Positions 52,285-61,931 of a stretch of 64,000 bases of DNA are shown piece after piece (position 1 is the stretch's first letter; every line of letters starts with the position of its first letter). The stretch spans positions 91,118-155,117 of the forward strand of contig NZ_AQXE01000006.1 in the NCBI RefSeq assembly GCF_000375485.1, in the 5' to 3' direction. This DNA comes from Desulfovibrio oxyclinae DSM 11498. Lineage in GTDB: Bacteria; Desulfobacterota; Desulfovibrionia; Desulfovibrionales; Desulfovibrionaceae. The notes below the pieces were generated by a model, which worked only from the letters and a program-made list of their open reading frames with translations, searched no databases and was not told the DNA's origin. Position numbers and translations under genes: made by a program.

Positions 52285-52764
52285 ATGCTCATAGCCGTCA
52301 TCTCCGACACGCATATGGGCGCGCCTCCGGCCTGGCTGGATGAAGTGTACGCGCGTTGGCTGGAACCGGCCGACGCGCTTCTTCATTGCGGCGACATCAC
52401 CAGTCCTTCGGTCTGGTCGTACTTTCTGCAGCATCCGCAATTCCACTGCGTACGCGGCAACTGCGACTGGGACCCGGCACTCGTGGACCAGCTCCAGCCC
52501 ATGCAGACCATCGACATCGGCGGCCTCACCGTGGGCATGACGCACGGCTGGGGACCCCGTCCGCAGGTACCCGAAAAAGTAGCCGAAGCCTTTGCACCGG
52601 ACTGCGACCTCGTCTGCTACGGGCACACTCACGCCCGCGACTGGTCTGTACGAAACGGACTGAGGCTCTGCAATCCCGGCAGCCTCGGAGAATCCGGCTC
52701 TCTCGCCCATATTACCGTGGCCGATGAAGGCAGCATGGACTGCCGATTCGTCAGCGTCCGGTAA
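52285..52764 (+). CDS. YfcE/MJ0936-type phosphodiesterase
   Basis: 159 residues from MLIAVISDTHMG, 2 bp after mlaA. Metallophosphoesterase motifs: SDTH, CGDI, GNCD and GHTH, plus NPGS near the end. Small phosphodiesterases of this family act on artificial or nucleotide diesters; physiological substrate unknown. Probably co-transcribed with mla genes. Confidence 0.88.
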   Translation: MLIAVISDTHMGAPPAWLDEVYARWLEPADALLHCGDITSPSVWSYFLQHPQFHCVRGNCDWDPALVDQLQPMQTIDIGGLTVGMTHGWGPRPQVPEKVAEAFAPDCDLVCYGHTHARDWSVRNGLRLCNPGSLGESGSLAHITVADEGSMDCRFVSVR

Positions 52765-52865
52765 GCCTCCGACACGCCTTTCCTCCCTCGCATCTTTACG
52801 CGAAATGGTTCGCGAGCATTGTTGCACGCTTTTCAAAGTGCTATGCTCACGCGAAAGGAGGATTC

Positions 52866-53165
52866 ATGACACTTCGCACACTCATCACCGCAGTTTTTGC
52901 TGCCATTCTCACCGCCGGTTGCATGGGGCACACCCCCGGAACACCCGGAGGCTATTCCGGCCACATGGGCGGCATGCCTTTCGGCGGCTTCGGTATGATC
53001 CTGCTTGTAGCCGCCATTGGCTTGATCATCTGGATGACCATGCGCGGATCCGCTGGCCGGGACAGGAAGGAAAAGACCTCGCTGGATATCCTCAAGGAAC
53101 GATACGCCAGAGGCGAAATCGACCACGAGGAATTCGAGCAGATTAAGAGCAAGCTGGAGGAATGA
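52866..53165 (+). CDS. SHOCT-domain lipoprotein
   Basis: 99 residues, AAAGGAGG upstream. Lipobox LTAGC at residues ~15-19, a Gly/Pro-rich linker, a hydrophobic helix (~40-60) and a C-terminal SHOCT motif (LDILKERYARGEIDHEEFEQIKSKL broken at Leu-Asp start). SHOCT segments are short oligomerisation/anchoring helices found on many envelope proteins. Function unknown. Confidence 0.83.
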   Translation: MTLRTLITAVFAAILTAGCMGHTPGTPGGYSGHMGGMPFGGFGMILLVAAIGLIIWMTMRGSAGRDRKEKTSLDILKERYARGEIDHEEFEQIKSKLEE

Positions 53166-53256
53166 TCCGGTCCGGACCGTGCGAATGGGCAGGTGCGTGG
53201 ACAGTTTTGTGGGGGCGTGGTACGTTTCCCGACCCTGTCACGATGGAGTCAACAGC

Positions 53257-53907
53257 ATGAAGTTTTCCGGCATCAACCTTCTCGACGAACTGCAACGTCC
53301 CGAACTCGAAGACCTGCGCCAGAACTTCCGGGAGCGGCGGGTCCGCAAAGGCAGTATCGTCTTTCGTCCCGACGAGGAGGAGGATCTGGTCTTCATCATC
53401 TCATCGGGGCGGGTTCGCATCTACCTTGGCTACGAGGACAAGGAATTCACCCTCGGCATCCTCAATCCCGGCGACCTCTACTCAACCCACGCCGACTGTT
53501 ACGTGCAGGCGCTGGAAGACACCGTACTGCTGACCACCGACGTGAACTCCGTGAAAAACTGCATGGCGCAGATCCCGCTGTTCAACCGCACCATGGTCCG
53601 CGTGCTCGGCCACATCCTGAAAAACTCGTTCTCGGTCATCGACGGCCTCGTATTTCGCGACATCAACACCCGTCTCGTGGACTTTCTGCTCAAGGAGGCC
53701 GAGGACGGCACCGCGCGCAACGACGGAGCCATCGAGATCGAAACCGGGCTCACTGTCGAACAACTCTCCCAACTCCTCGGCGCTACGCGCCAAACCGTTT
53801 CCACGCTTATCAACAACCTCGTCCGCGACGGACTCATTGAAAAAATTGGCCGCTCGAAATGGTTGCTGCCGGATCCGGAAGGTCTCCGCGCCAGAGTCGA
53901 AGCATGA
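53257..53907 (+). CDS. cooA: CO-sensing Crp/Fnr-family activator, CooA-like
   Basis: 216 residues from MKFSGINLL, GGAG upstream. An N-terminal cyclic-nucleotide-like domain carries His-78 in LYSTHADCYVQA, aligned with the proximal haem ligand of R. rubrum CooA (there FCMHSGC), although the redox-switch Cys is Ser here. The C-terminal HTH (TVEQLSQLLGATRQTVSTLIN) is close to CooA. The next gene is cooS with a perfect CooA-type operator between them, which supports the assignment. Confidence 0.88.
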   Translation: MKFSGINLLDELQRPELEDLRQNFRERRVRKGSIVFRPDEEEDLVFIISSGRVRIYLGYEDKEFTLGILNPGDLYSTHADCYVQALEDTVLLTTDVNSVKNCMAQIPLFNRTMVRVLGHILKNSFSVIDGLVFRDINTRLVDFLLKEAEDGTARNDGAIEIETGLTVEQLSQLLGATRQTVSTLINNLVRDGLIEKIGRSKWLLPDPEGLRARVEA

Positions 53908-53951
53908 CGCGCCGGCCCGCGGAAGAACTTTTTCGGATTTTATACCTGCAA

Positions 53952-53994
53952 TGTCGGATATCCGACAAAAACTTGTGCCGGAATTGTCTACAGT
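53952..53994 (+). promoter_or_regulatory. CooA operator and class II promoter of cooS
   Basis: Perfect 16-bp palindrome TGTCGGATATCCGACA (53952-53967), fitting the CooA half-site pattern TGTCx-N6-xGACA. The -10 box TACAGT is at 53989-53994. A start 7 nt later, at ~54001, places the palindrome centre at -41.5, the exact spacing of class II CRP/CooA promoters. Confidence 0.8.
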
Positions 53995-54061
53995 AAACTC
54001 CGAGGCTCTCAGCCTCGCGCCGTAGATGACATAACGCCCAACCCATCGGGAGGTAAGAGGT

Positions 54062-55939
54062 ATGGCAAAGGAACCTCGTCCGGTAGAAGAACTGTCCATC
54101 TGGAAAGATGCGCAGGCCATGATGAAAAAGGCCCGGGCCGAAGGAATCGAAACGGTTCACGAACGGCTCCAGCAGCAGACGCCCCACTGTAAATTCTGCG
54201 AACTCGGCGTCAGTTGCCGAATCTGTACCATGGGGCCGTGCAAGATCACTCCCAAGGCACCGCGCGGCGTCTGCGGCGCGGACGCCGACGTCATTGTCGC
54301 ACGCAATTTCGGACGCTTCATCGCGGGCGGCTCGGCCGGGCATTCCGACCACGGCCGCGACCTCATTGAAGTGCTCGAAGCCATCGTGGAAGGCGACACC
54401 AAGGATTATTCCATTTCGGATGAAAACAAACTGCGCGCCATTGCCGCGGAAGTCGGTGTGGAGACCGAAGGCCGCGAAATCATGGACGTTGCCCGCGACG
54501 CGGTCGAAGTGTTCTTCGGCGACTTCGGCAGCCGCAAGAAGCAGGTGGCGTTCCTGAGCCGTGTGCCTGAAAAACGCCGCCAGATATGGGACAGGATCGG
54601 CATGACCCCGCGCGGCGTAGACCGTGAAATCGCCGAGATGATGCACCGCACGCACATGGGCTGCGACAACGACGCGCCCAACACCATGGTGCACGCGGCC
54701 CGCACCTCGCTCTCCGACGGCTGGGCCGGTTCCATGATCGGCACGGAGCTTTCCGACGTGATCTTCGGAACGCCCACGCCTTCCATGTCCGAGGCCAACC
54801 TCGGCGTCATCAAGGAAGACAAGGTCAACCTGCTGGTGCATGGCCACAACCCGGTGGTCTCCGAGATGGTTCTTGCCGCCGCACGCGAGCCCGAACTCAT
54901 CAAGGAAGCCGAGGCGCTCGGCGCCAAGGGCATCAACGTGGCGGGGCTCTGCTGCACCGGCAACGAGCTGCTCATGCGCCAGGGCATTCCCATGGCGGGC
55001 AACCACCTCATGACCGAGCTGGCCCTGCTCACCGGCGCTGTGGAAGCCGTGGTGGTGGACTACCAGTGCATCATGCCGAGCCTCGTGCAGATCGCAGGCT
55101 GCTACCACACCCGCTTCATCGACACCGCTCAAAAGGCCCGCTTCACCGGCGCCATCCATTACGATATCCACCCGCACAACGCCATGGAACAGGCGCGCGA
55201 CATCGTGCGGCTGGCCATCAAGGCCTACGCCGAACGCGATGCCTCCCGCGTGGACATCCCGTGCGAGCCCGTGAAGCTCATGACCGGCTTCTCCAACGAG
55301 GCCGTCATCGGCGCCCTCGGCGGCAGCCTGACCCCGCTGGTGGACGCCATCAAGGCGGGCGACATTCGCGGCGCCGTCGGCATCGTGGGCTGCAACAACC
55401 CCAAGTTCCAGCAGGACTCCATGAACGTGGGGCTCGCCAAGGAACTCATCAAGAAAGATATCCTCGTGCTGGCAACCGGCTGCGTGACCACCGCGGCAGG
55501 CAAGGCCGGACTGCTGGTGCCCGAAGCCATCGAGATGGCCGGCCCCGGCCTCAAGAAGGTCTGCGGCTCGCTCGGCATCCCGCCGGTTCTGCATTACGGC
55601 TCCTGCGTGGACAACTCCCGCATCCTGCAACTGTGCGCCGCGCTCGCCAACGAGATAGGCGTGGACATCAGCGACCTGCCCGTGGGCGCGTCCTCGCCCG
55701 AATGGTATTCGGAAAAGGCCGCCGCCATCGGCCTGTACGCCGTGGCCAGCGGCATCTACACCCACCTCGGCCATCCGCCGAACATCCTCGGCTCCGAGAC
55801 CGTGACCAATATCGCCACCTCGGGGCTTGAAGATCTGGTGGGTGCCTCGTTCGTCATCGAACCGGACCCGGTCAAAACCGCGGAACTGTTCGACGAACGC
55901 ATCAAAAGCAAGCGCAAGGCCCTTGGCCTGAGCGAATAG
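54062..55939 (+). CDS. cooS: Carbon monoxide dehydrogenase catalytic subunit
   Basis: 625 residues, GGAGGTAAGAGGT upstream. D- and B-cluster Cys are at 43, 46, 52, 55, 60 and 71; the Cys-x2-Cys spacing of the first pair is that of Desulfovibrio vulgaris CooS, linked there to a 2Fe-2S D-cluster. C-cluster Ni/Fe ligands are all visible: HGHNPVVSE, GLCCTGNE, DYQCIMPS, GCNNP, ATGCVTT, YGSCVDNSR. It oxidises CO to CO2 and passes electrons on. Cytoplasmic. Confidence 0.97.
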   Translation: MAKEPRPVEELSIWKDAQAMMKKARAEGIETVHERLQQQTPHCKFCELGVSCRICTMGPCKITPKAPRGVCGADADVIVARNFGRFIAGGSAGHSDHGRDLIEVLEAIVEGDTKDYSISDENKLRAIAAEVGVETEGREIMDVARDAVEVFFGDFGSRKKQVAFLSRVPEKRRQIWDRIGMTPRGVDREIAEMMHRTHMGCDNDAPNTMVHAARTSLSDGWAGSMIGTELSDVIFGTPTPSMSEANLGVIKEDKVNLLVHGHNPVVSEMVLAAAREPELIKEAEALGAKGINVAGLCCTGNELLMRQGIPMAGNHLMTELALLTGAVEAVVVDYQCIMPSLVQIAGCYHTRFIDTAQKARFTGAIHYDIHPHNAMEQARDIVRLAIKAYAERDASRVDIPCEPVKLMTGFSNEAVIGALGGSLTPLVDAIKAGDIRGAVGIVGCNNPKFQQDSMNVGLAKELIKKDILVLATGCVTTAAGKAGLLVPEAIEMAGPGLKKVCGSLGIPPVLHYGSCVDNSRILQLCAALANEIGVDISDLPVGASSPEWYSEKAAAIGLYAVASGIYTHLGHPPNILGSETVTNIATSGLEDLVGASFVIEPDPVKTAELFDERIKSKRKALGLSE

Positions 55940-55947
55940 GACTCTAC

Positions 55948-55975
55948 CGGGGGCGGGCCTTTCCGCCCCCGTTTT
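55948..55975 (+). terminator. Intergenic terminator-like hairpin between cooS and cooC
   Basis: 9-bp CGGGGGCGG/CCGCCCCCG stem, 6-nt loop, then TTTT. Placed within the likely operon, it would lower cooC expression relative to cooS. Confidence 0.65.
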
Positions 55976-55994
55976 CACCACCGGAGCACCCCGA

Positions 55995-56771
55995 ATGAAG
56001 CTCGCTTTCGCAGGAAAAGGCGGCGTGGGAAAGACCTCGCTCACCGCATGGATGGCCGACATGCTGGCCCGTCAGGGAAAGAATGTCTGGATGATAGACG
56101 CCGACACGGCCCTGTCTCTCGGGCAGGCATCCGGTCTTGACGAGGCCGCCCTGCCCGAACCCATCATCGCCCGGCAGGATCTGGTCAGGGAGCGAATCCA
56201 CGAAGGCGGCTTCCTGAATCTGAACCCCGAGGTCGGCGATCTGCCGGAAACCCTTGCGGTGGACGTACCGCTTTGCGACGAACCGACACCCGGCATCGAA
56301 CCGGGGCGCAAGCGGCTGCTGGTCATGGGAGCGCTTACGAATGCGGGCGGCGGCTGCGCCTGCGACGCCAATGCTCTGCTCAAGGCGCTTCTTGCAAACC
56401 TCGTCATGGACAGCGAAGACTGCGTGCTGGTGGATCTCGAAGCAGGCGTGGAACACCTCGGACGCGGAACGGTCACGCACGTGGACGGTCTCGTGGTCGT
56501 GAGCGAGCCGAGCTTTCGCAGCTTCAGGGTGGCTGCCGACGTCAGTCGCATGGCCTCGGACCTCGGCCTGACCAATCAGGTGCTGGCCGTTAACCGATAC
56601 ACCGGCGGCGATCAGCCGGAACTCCCGGAACTGCCCGAAAGGCGTATCAGCATCCCCCCGCTCGACGGCCTTGCAAAACGCCAGATGACCAGCGGCAACG
56701 TGCTCGGCATTCCCGAGACCCCGCAGATCGAAAAGACCCTTCGCTCGCTACTGGCCTCACTCGGTTTTTAA
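55995..56771 (+). CDS. cooC: CODH nickel-insertion ATPase CooC
   Basis: 258 residues. Deviant Walker A GKGGVGKTS at residue 7, a signature Lys there, Walker B-like VDLEAG, and the metal-binding Cys-x-Cys in GGCACDANAL near 122. MinD/SIMIBI-class dimer that loads Ni into CooS. Follows cooS by 55 bp. Confidence 0.95.
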   Translation: MKLAFAGKGGVGKTSLTAWMADMLARQGKNVWMIDADTALSLGQASGLDEAALPEPIIARQDLVRERIHEGGFLNLNPEVGDLPETLAVDVPLCDEPTPGIEPGRKRLLVMGALTNAGGGCACDANALLKALLANLVMDSEDCVLVDLEAGVEHLGRGTVTHVDGLVVVSEPSFRSFRVAADVSRMASDLGLTNQVLAVNRYTGGDQPELPELPERRISIPPLDGLAKRQMTSGNVLGIPETPQIEKTLRSLLASLGF

Positions 56772-56794
56772 CCCACTCTTTCCGTTCGCAAAGT

Positions 56795-56824
56795 GCCGAT
56801 TCGAGACTCTCGGGTCGGCTTTTT
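56795..56824 (+). terminator. Terminator of the coo operon
   Basis: GCCGATTCGAG/CTCGGGTCGGC, 11 consecutive pairs including two G-U, 3-nt loop, followed by TTTTT. The 288-bp gap to the next gene otherwise shows nothing evident. Confidence 0.85.
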
Positions 56825-57059
56825 GCATTTTACGCTGCATACCCGGCTATGCACCACGCAAACCGAAGTTTTCACTTCCCCAGCCCTTTCCCTTTGATGA
56901 TTCGGCCACCTCAAATAAAACATTCAGTCAATACAGACCATTGGAATATATAAGTTGTTCTTGCCTTCATGGAACTTTTCTTGCTTTATCCCGGGCTGTT
57001 TCAAACACCAACAGCCGGTTTGAACCGGGTGAGGGACCATGTAAGGGGGAAATCCTATC

Positions 57060-58823
57060 GTGTTCGATAAAATGAAAACTCTCAAATTCAAACTCGTGGG
57101 GGTCATCGGCTTCTGTATCCTGTCCATTATCGGGATACTGATCCTCTCCTCGGCGACGCTCGTGGAAATCGAAGGCCGCTTCAAGAGCATGAAGCGCGAG
57201 GCGCTGGACGGGCAGGTTGCTTCGCTGGCCATCACCCGCGACATGAACTACGTCAGCCGCCTGACCCGCAACATCATGCTGGGCAGCGACATCGACAAGG
57301 ACCTTGGCAAGCTCGACAAGCGAATTGAACGAATCGAAAAGAATTTCAAAATCTTGGAAGATTCCGCAATTAATCAGGAAGAGCGCGGACTCATCGAAAA
57401 GGCCCGCACTGCCGCACTGGGCTTCGTGGAGGACGGGCGCCGCTTCGCCCGCGCCCTGCGCGATCTGCCGAAGTCCGAACGCTATACCAAGTATCCTGAC
57501 TACGGTCGCTCCGCCACCCCCCTTGCCCAGAAGTCCCGCAAGTACTTCGGGACGCTGGTCAAGCAGAAGGACGCCCAGTACGCGCACTGTGTCACATCGT
57601 TCGAGGCCGAACTCTCCACCGCACGCTGGACTGTTCTCATTGTGGCGTCCTGCGTGGCCGCAATCATGCTCATCCTGAGCCTGTTGCTGCTCAGGGCCAT
57701 CCTCAAACCCCTCGGTGAGGCCACTGAATTCACGCGCCGCCTCGCCTCCGGCGACTATGAGGCCGAGGTGAAGGCCGAGAACTTCCACGGCGAAATTCGG
57801 GTGATGGTCGAGGCGCTGCAGGAGATGGCAGCCAACCTCAAGGTCAGCATGGCGGAAGCCACGGAACAGGCCGAACGCGCCAGAGAACAAGCTGAAAGCG
57901 CCGAACGCGCCCGCGAGCAGGCCGACGGCGAAAGCGCCCGCGTCACGACCCTGATGACCGAAATGACCGAAGTTGCCCGCAAGGCCACGGAAATAGCCGA
58001 ACAGCTGCACACGGAATCCGGCAACCTCTCCGGGCTGGTCAAGGAGATCAGCTCCGGGGCCAGCCTGCAGCGCGACCGGGTTCAAGAGACCGCCAGCGCC
58101 ATGGAAGAGATGAACGCCACGGTCTCCGAGGTGGCGAGCAACGCCACCAACGCGGTCGAGGAGGCCGATTCCGCGCGCTCCAAGGCGCAGGAAGGCTCGC
58201 AGATAGTGCATCAGGTAGTGGAGGCCACCGCAGAGGTCAGCACGCAGGTGGACTCCATGAAGACCGCCTTCGACGACCTCGGACGCCGGGTGGACGAGAT
58301 CGGCCAGATCATGAGCGTTATCACCGACATTGCCGACCAGACCAACCTGCTGGCCCTGAACGCAGCCATCGAGGCCGCTCGTGCCGGTGACGCCGGTCGC
58401 GGTTTTGCCGTGGTCGCGGACGAAGTCCGCAAGCTGGCCGAGAAAACCATGCAGGCCACCAAGGAGGTCGGCGACTCGGTCACCGGCATCCAGACCGGCG
58501 CAAGCTCCAACATGGTGGCCATAGACAAGGTGGCGCAGGCCGTGTCCAAGAGCACCGGCCTGACCAGCGAAGCGGGCGAGTCGCTGAACCAGATCGTGCG
58601 GATCGTCACCGACACCGCCGACAGGATTCAGTCCATCGCCACCGCCGCGGAACAACAGTCCGCCGCAAGCGAGGAAATCACCCGCAACACCACCGACGTG
58701 AACCGCGTGGCCAGCGAAACATTCGAGAACGTCAACCGCTCCGTCGAGTCCATCGAAAATGTTGCCGAGCTGGCCGAAGAACTCAACGGAATCATGCGCC
58801 AGCTTGACGAAGTCCGCCGCTGA
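57060..58823 (+). CDS. Methyl-accepting chemotaxis protein
   Basis: 587 residues from GTG; AAGGGGG lies ~10 nt upstream of it, while the next ATG (codon 5) is too far. Membrane helices at ~8-30 and ~189-213 bracket a ~160-residue periplasmic sensor. HAMP (~214-267), a long Glu/Ala/Arg coiled coil (~270-310), then the signalling domain with the hairpin tip [18 protein letters not shown] near 430. The ligand is unknown. No CheA/W gene nearby. Confidence 0.94.
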   Translation: MFDKMKTLKFKLVGVIGFCILSIIGILILSSATLVEIEGRFKSMKREALDGQVASLAITRDMNYVSRLTRNIMLGSDIDKDLGKLDKRIERIEKNFKILEDSAINQEERGLIEKARTAALGFVEDGRRFARALRDLPKSERYTKYPDYGRSATPLAQKSRKYFGTLVKQKDAQYAHCVTSFEAELSTARWTVLIVASCVAAIMLILSLLLLRAILKPLGEATEFTRRLASGDYEAEVKAENFHGEIRVMVEALQEMAANLKVSMAEATEQAERAREQAESAERAREQADGESARVTTLMTEMTEVARKATEIAEQLHTESGNLSGLVKEISSGASLQRDRVQETASAMEEMNATVSEVASNATNAVEEADSARSKAQEGSQIVHQVVEATAEVSTQVDSMKTAFDDLGRRVDEIGQIMSVITDIADQTNLLALNAAIEAARAGDAGRGFAVVADEVRKLAEKTMQATKEVGDSVTGIQTGASSNMVAIDKVAQAVSKSTGLTSEAGESLNQIVRIVTDTADRIQSIATAAEQQSAASEEITRNTTDVNRVASETFENVNRSVESIENVAELAEELNGIMRQLDEVRR

Positions 58824-58850
58824 TACACGGTTTCCAAAAGAACTACCCGG

Positions 58851-58884
58851 ATCCCCCGCAGCCTCGACGCTGCGGGGGATTTTT
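58851..58884 (+). terminator. Terminator after the chemoreceptor gene
   Basis: 12-bp ATCCCCCGCAGC/GCTGCGGGGGAT stem followed by TTTT. Confidence 0.92.
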
Positions 58885-59051
58885 CATTTCAGGCGGGCAT
58901 GGAAGTCAAAGCCTTGCGAGTCTCGGTACCGCCTTCCGCAACTAACGCCGATCCATGCATCTTGAAAATTGTGCCGATCATGTTCTATATTCCTGAGAAT
59001 AGGTAAAGCCTCTCAAGGCATCAACATGCACGCAAAAAACAAGGACCGAGC

Positions 59052-59564
59052 ATGAACGAACCTTCCTGCGACAGGGACCGCCCCGAGACCACGCCGGGGT
59101 CCAAACAGGACTGCCACCTGATGGGGTCCGACGATCCCCAAATAGATTTTTTGCATCGGATCATCCGGTATGCCGTCAAGGCTCTTGCCTTCCTGATGGT
59201 CTTCGTCATCCTCTGGGGCATCCTGGACGTGCTTTGGGTGCTCTACACCAAGCTCTCCACTCCTCCTCACTTCCTGCTGAACATCAACGACATCCTCGCA
59301 ACCTTCGGCGCGTTCATGGCCGTGCTCATCGCCATCGAAATATTCGCGAACATCGTCATGTATCTGGAGAGCGACATCATCCACGTTCGGTTGGTATTGG
59401 ACACCGCCGTCATGGCCGCCGCGCGGAAGGTCATTGTTCTGGATTTCAAGCAACTGGATCCCATGGAGATATTCGCCCTCGGCTCTGTCCTTGCGGCGCT
59501 GGGCATCTGCTACCTTTTCGTGGGCCACGGCAGGGGCATAAGCTTCGGGCGCAAGAAGGAATAG
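59052..59564 (+). CDS. PsiE-like membrane protein
   Basis: 170 residues. About four hydrophobic segments (~38-65, ~78-100, ~117-130, ~138-155) with the pattern of the phosphate-starvation-inducible PsiE family, including FANIVMYLESDIIHVRLVLDT near 95. Function of the family is unknown. An antiporter gene follows by 58 bp. Confidence 0.8.
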   Translation: MNEPSCDRDRPETTPGSKQDCHLMGSDDPQIDFLHRIIRYAVKALAFLMVFVILWGILDVLWVLYTKLSTPPHFLLNINDILATFGAFMAVLIAIEIFANIVMYLESDIIHVRLVLDTAVMAAARKVIVLDFKQLDPMEIFALGSVLAALGICYLFVGHGRGISFGRKKE

Positions 59565-59622
59565 TAATGCGGAACTGGTTCCCGCTCGCCTTTGCGACCA
59601 TGAAGACGACAGGATTATCGAC

Positions 59623-60861
59623 ATGCATGAGCTGATGGACAACCTCTCGCTCATGGTGCTGGCCACGGGAGCCATTCTCGTGCTGACCATGTTCATGAGG
59701 CAGGCGCTTTCCAAGACGCTGGTCCCGCCCTTGGTTGGCTACCTGCTGCTCGGCTTCGCCCTCAGGCTGATGCAGGAGCACGGCGGGCTGCTGCCCCAGG
59801 GACATGGCGCGCTCTTCGCGTTTCTGGGCAAGGTGGGGTTGGTTACGCTGCTGTTCCGGGTGGGGCTGGAATCCAAACTATCCGGCCTGATCGAGCAGTT
59901 CAGATCAGCCGGGATCATTTCCATCGTGAACATAGCCGGGTGCGCCACGGGCGGCTTTCTCGTGTCACACCACCTCCTTGGCCTTTCATGGATTCCTTCG
60001 CTGGTGGTGGCCGTGGCCTTCACCGCCACGAGCGTCGGAGTCTCCATTCAGGTCTGGGAGCAGTGCGGCGCGCTCAAGACACGTCAGGGCAACCTGCTTC
60101 TGGACCTTGCGGAATTCGACGACATCTGTGCCGTTGTGCTCATGGCCCTGCTCTTCACTCTCCTTCCGGCCCTGCACGACGGAGCATCACACGGCCACAT
60201 CTTGATGAATGCAGGCATCACCGCAGGATGGTTCGCGATAAAATTCAGCGCGTTCGTTGTCTTCTGCGTCTGTTTCAGCAAATATCTCGAACCGAGAGTT
60301 TCGAAATTTCTCAGAAGCTTCGAGCCGGATGAAGGATACATGCTCTCCATCACCGGCCTCGGCTTCATCATCGCCTCGCTTGCCGGGCTGCTGGGGTTCT
60401 CCCTCGCCATCGGGGCCTTCTTCGCAGGGCTTCTTTTCAGCCGGGACCCGGAAGCGGTCAAGGACGAAGCCCCCTTCCTTCCCATCTACGACTTCTTCAG
60501 CCCGTTTTTCTTCATCAACATAGGGCTTGAGATCGACCCCGCGGTGTTGGGCGTTTCCGTTCAGCTCGGGCTCGTGCTGCTCGCGGCCGCCGTGATACTC
60601 AAAGTGCTCACGGCAGGCGGCCCGGCGTGGGTGCTGCGGGATTTGCCCACCGGCGCCCTGCTCGGCGCGAGCATGGTTCCCCGCGCCGAGATCACCATGG
60701 TCGTCATGGAGCGCGGCATGCGCCTCGGCGAGTGGGCCGTATCCGAAGAACTCTTCAGCGCCATGGTCATCGTCTGCGCCGCCACCTGTCTGCTCAGTCC
60801 CGTGGTCATCCATTCCATGCTCAACGGCCGCTTCAGGCCGCAGGACAGCGACATAGGCTAA
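59623..60861 (+). CDS. Cation:proton antiporter, CPA2 family
   Basis: 412 residues and about twelve helices, with no C-terminal nucleotide-binding (RCK) domain. The Asp pair of the transport site is in LLDLAEFDDICAVV near residue 165; SVGVSIQVWEQ precedes it. Family members exchange Na+ or K+ for H+. The stop overlaps the convergent amidase gene by 4 bp. Confidence 0.88.
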   Translation: MHELMDNLSLMVLATGAILVLTMFMRQALSKTLVPPLVGYLLLGFALRLMQEHGGLLPQGHGALFAFLGKVGLVTLLFRVGLESKLSGLIEQFRSAGIISIVNIAGCATGGFLVSHHLLGLSWIPSLVVAVAFTATSVGVSIQVWEQCGALKTRQGNLLLDLAEFDDICAVVLMALLFTLLPALHDGASHGHILMNAGITAGWFAIKFSAFVVFCVCFSKYLEPRVSKFLRSFEPDEGYMLSITGLGFIIASLAGLLGFSLAIGAFFAGLLFSRDPEAVKDEAPFLPIYDFFSPFFFINIGLEIDPAVLGVSVQLGLVLLAAAVILKVLTAGGPAWVLRDLPTGALLGASMVPRAEITMVVMERGMRLGEWAVSEELFSAMVIVCAATCLLSPVVIHSMLNGRFRPQDSDIG

Positions 60862-61724
60862 TCCCCTTCGGACTCCCTGAACGGAGACCTGTCAAAGACA
60901 TCGCTTTCAGGCTCGCGTCCGGCAAGAGGTTGCGCCGGAGCGTAATCGTACATAGCCTTCAGCTGCGCGACCTGATCCCAGCTGCCGTGCTGCCGGCAGT
61001 GCCGCAGCCGGTTCAGATCAAGACTGACGATGGTGGAGGTGGGCCGCTCCCCGGCTTCGAACAGACAGTCACCCTCGGGGGAAATCACGAGGGAGCCGCC
61101 CGCCAGATGGTAATGGCCGTAGTCGCATGCGCCGTTCATGTAGATGTAGTAGGCCTGATTCTCGATGGCCCGGGCGTACTTGATGTGCTGATAGCTGGGC
61201 GGGATGCTGTCCGGGTCCATGGAAAGCTGGATGAGCACTTCGGCTCCCATGAGGGTCAGCGTGCGGCTGATTTCCGGGAAGTCGGCATCGAAGCAGATCT
61301 GAAGACCGAAGCGGACTTCCGGCTCGGCGATGTCGAACACGTGGTAGTCGCTGCCCGGGACGGTGCCCTTCTCCAGATCCGTATCCCACGGAACCATTTT
61401 CCTGTAGATTCCCGACACGTTGCCGGAAGGATCGAACACGGGCGCGGCGTTGCTGAATCCGCCCCCCGGCTCGGCCAGCTTCAGGCTGCCCGGCACGAGC
61501 CAGACGCCAAGCTCCGCGGCAAGCCGTCCCAGACGCCGCATGGCCGGACCATCCGGATCCTCGACGGTCTCAGGCGCAATGCCGAACTCCACACCCACAA
61601 TGAGGTGCGGCCTTCGCGGATCGTTGCAGAGGGCTTTCGCCTTTTCCTCGAACAAATCCACATTGCGACCGGTTTCCCGGCTGATCTCCATCTGTATCAA
61701 CCCGACGTGAAGCGTTTCGGACAT
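60858..61724 (-). CDS. Carbon-nitrogen hydrolase (nitrilase superfamily amidase)
   Basis: 288 residues from MSETLHVGLIQMEIS; AAAGGAG is 6 nt upstream. Catalytic Glu in VGVEFGIAP near 46, Lys in YRKMVPWD near 116 and Cys in QICFDADFPE near 151 complete the family triad. It hydrolyses a C-N bond of an amide or N-carbamoyl compound; substrate unknown. Confidence 0.88.
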   Translation of the reverse strand: MSETLHVGLIQMEISRETGRNVDLFEEKAKALCNDPRRPHLIVGVEFGIAPETVEDPDGPAMRRLGRLAAELGVWLVPGSLKLAEPGGGFSNAAPVFDPSGNVSGIYRKMVPWDTDLEKGTVPGSDYHVFDIAEPEVRFGLQICFDADFPEISRTLTLMGAEVLIQLSMDPDSIPPSYQHIKYARAIENQAYYIYMNGACDYGHYHLAGGSLVISPEGDCLFEAGERPTSTIVSLDLNRLRHCRQHGSWDQVAQLKAMYDYAPAQPLAGREPESDVFDRSPFRESEGD

Positions 61725-61870
61725 GCTTGGCTCCTTTACTGAATCAATTGCGTGGAGACCCTGTTTGCCACAGGCGGCGCAAGCGGTCAAAAGACACCCC
61801 GACTTCAGTCTCGCTACCCACCACTTCGGCTGTTTGAAGACGGTAAGGGCAGCAGCGGGGAATCCAAAAA

Positions 61871-61904
61871 GGAAACGCCCGAACCAACAGGTCCGGGCGT
61901 TTCC
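61871..61904 (-). terminator. Terminator downstream of the glycyl-radical activase
   Basis: 11-bp GGAAACGCCCG/CGGGCGTTTCC stem followed on the minus strand by TTTTT. Confidence 0.85.
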
Positions 61905-61931
61905 ACCACCGCAGGAGAAGTACGTACTCGT

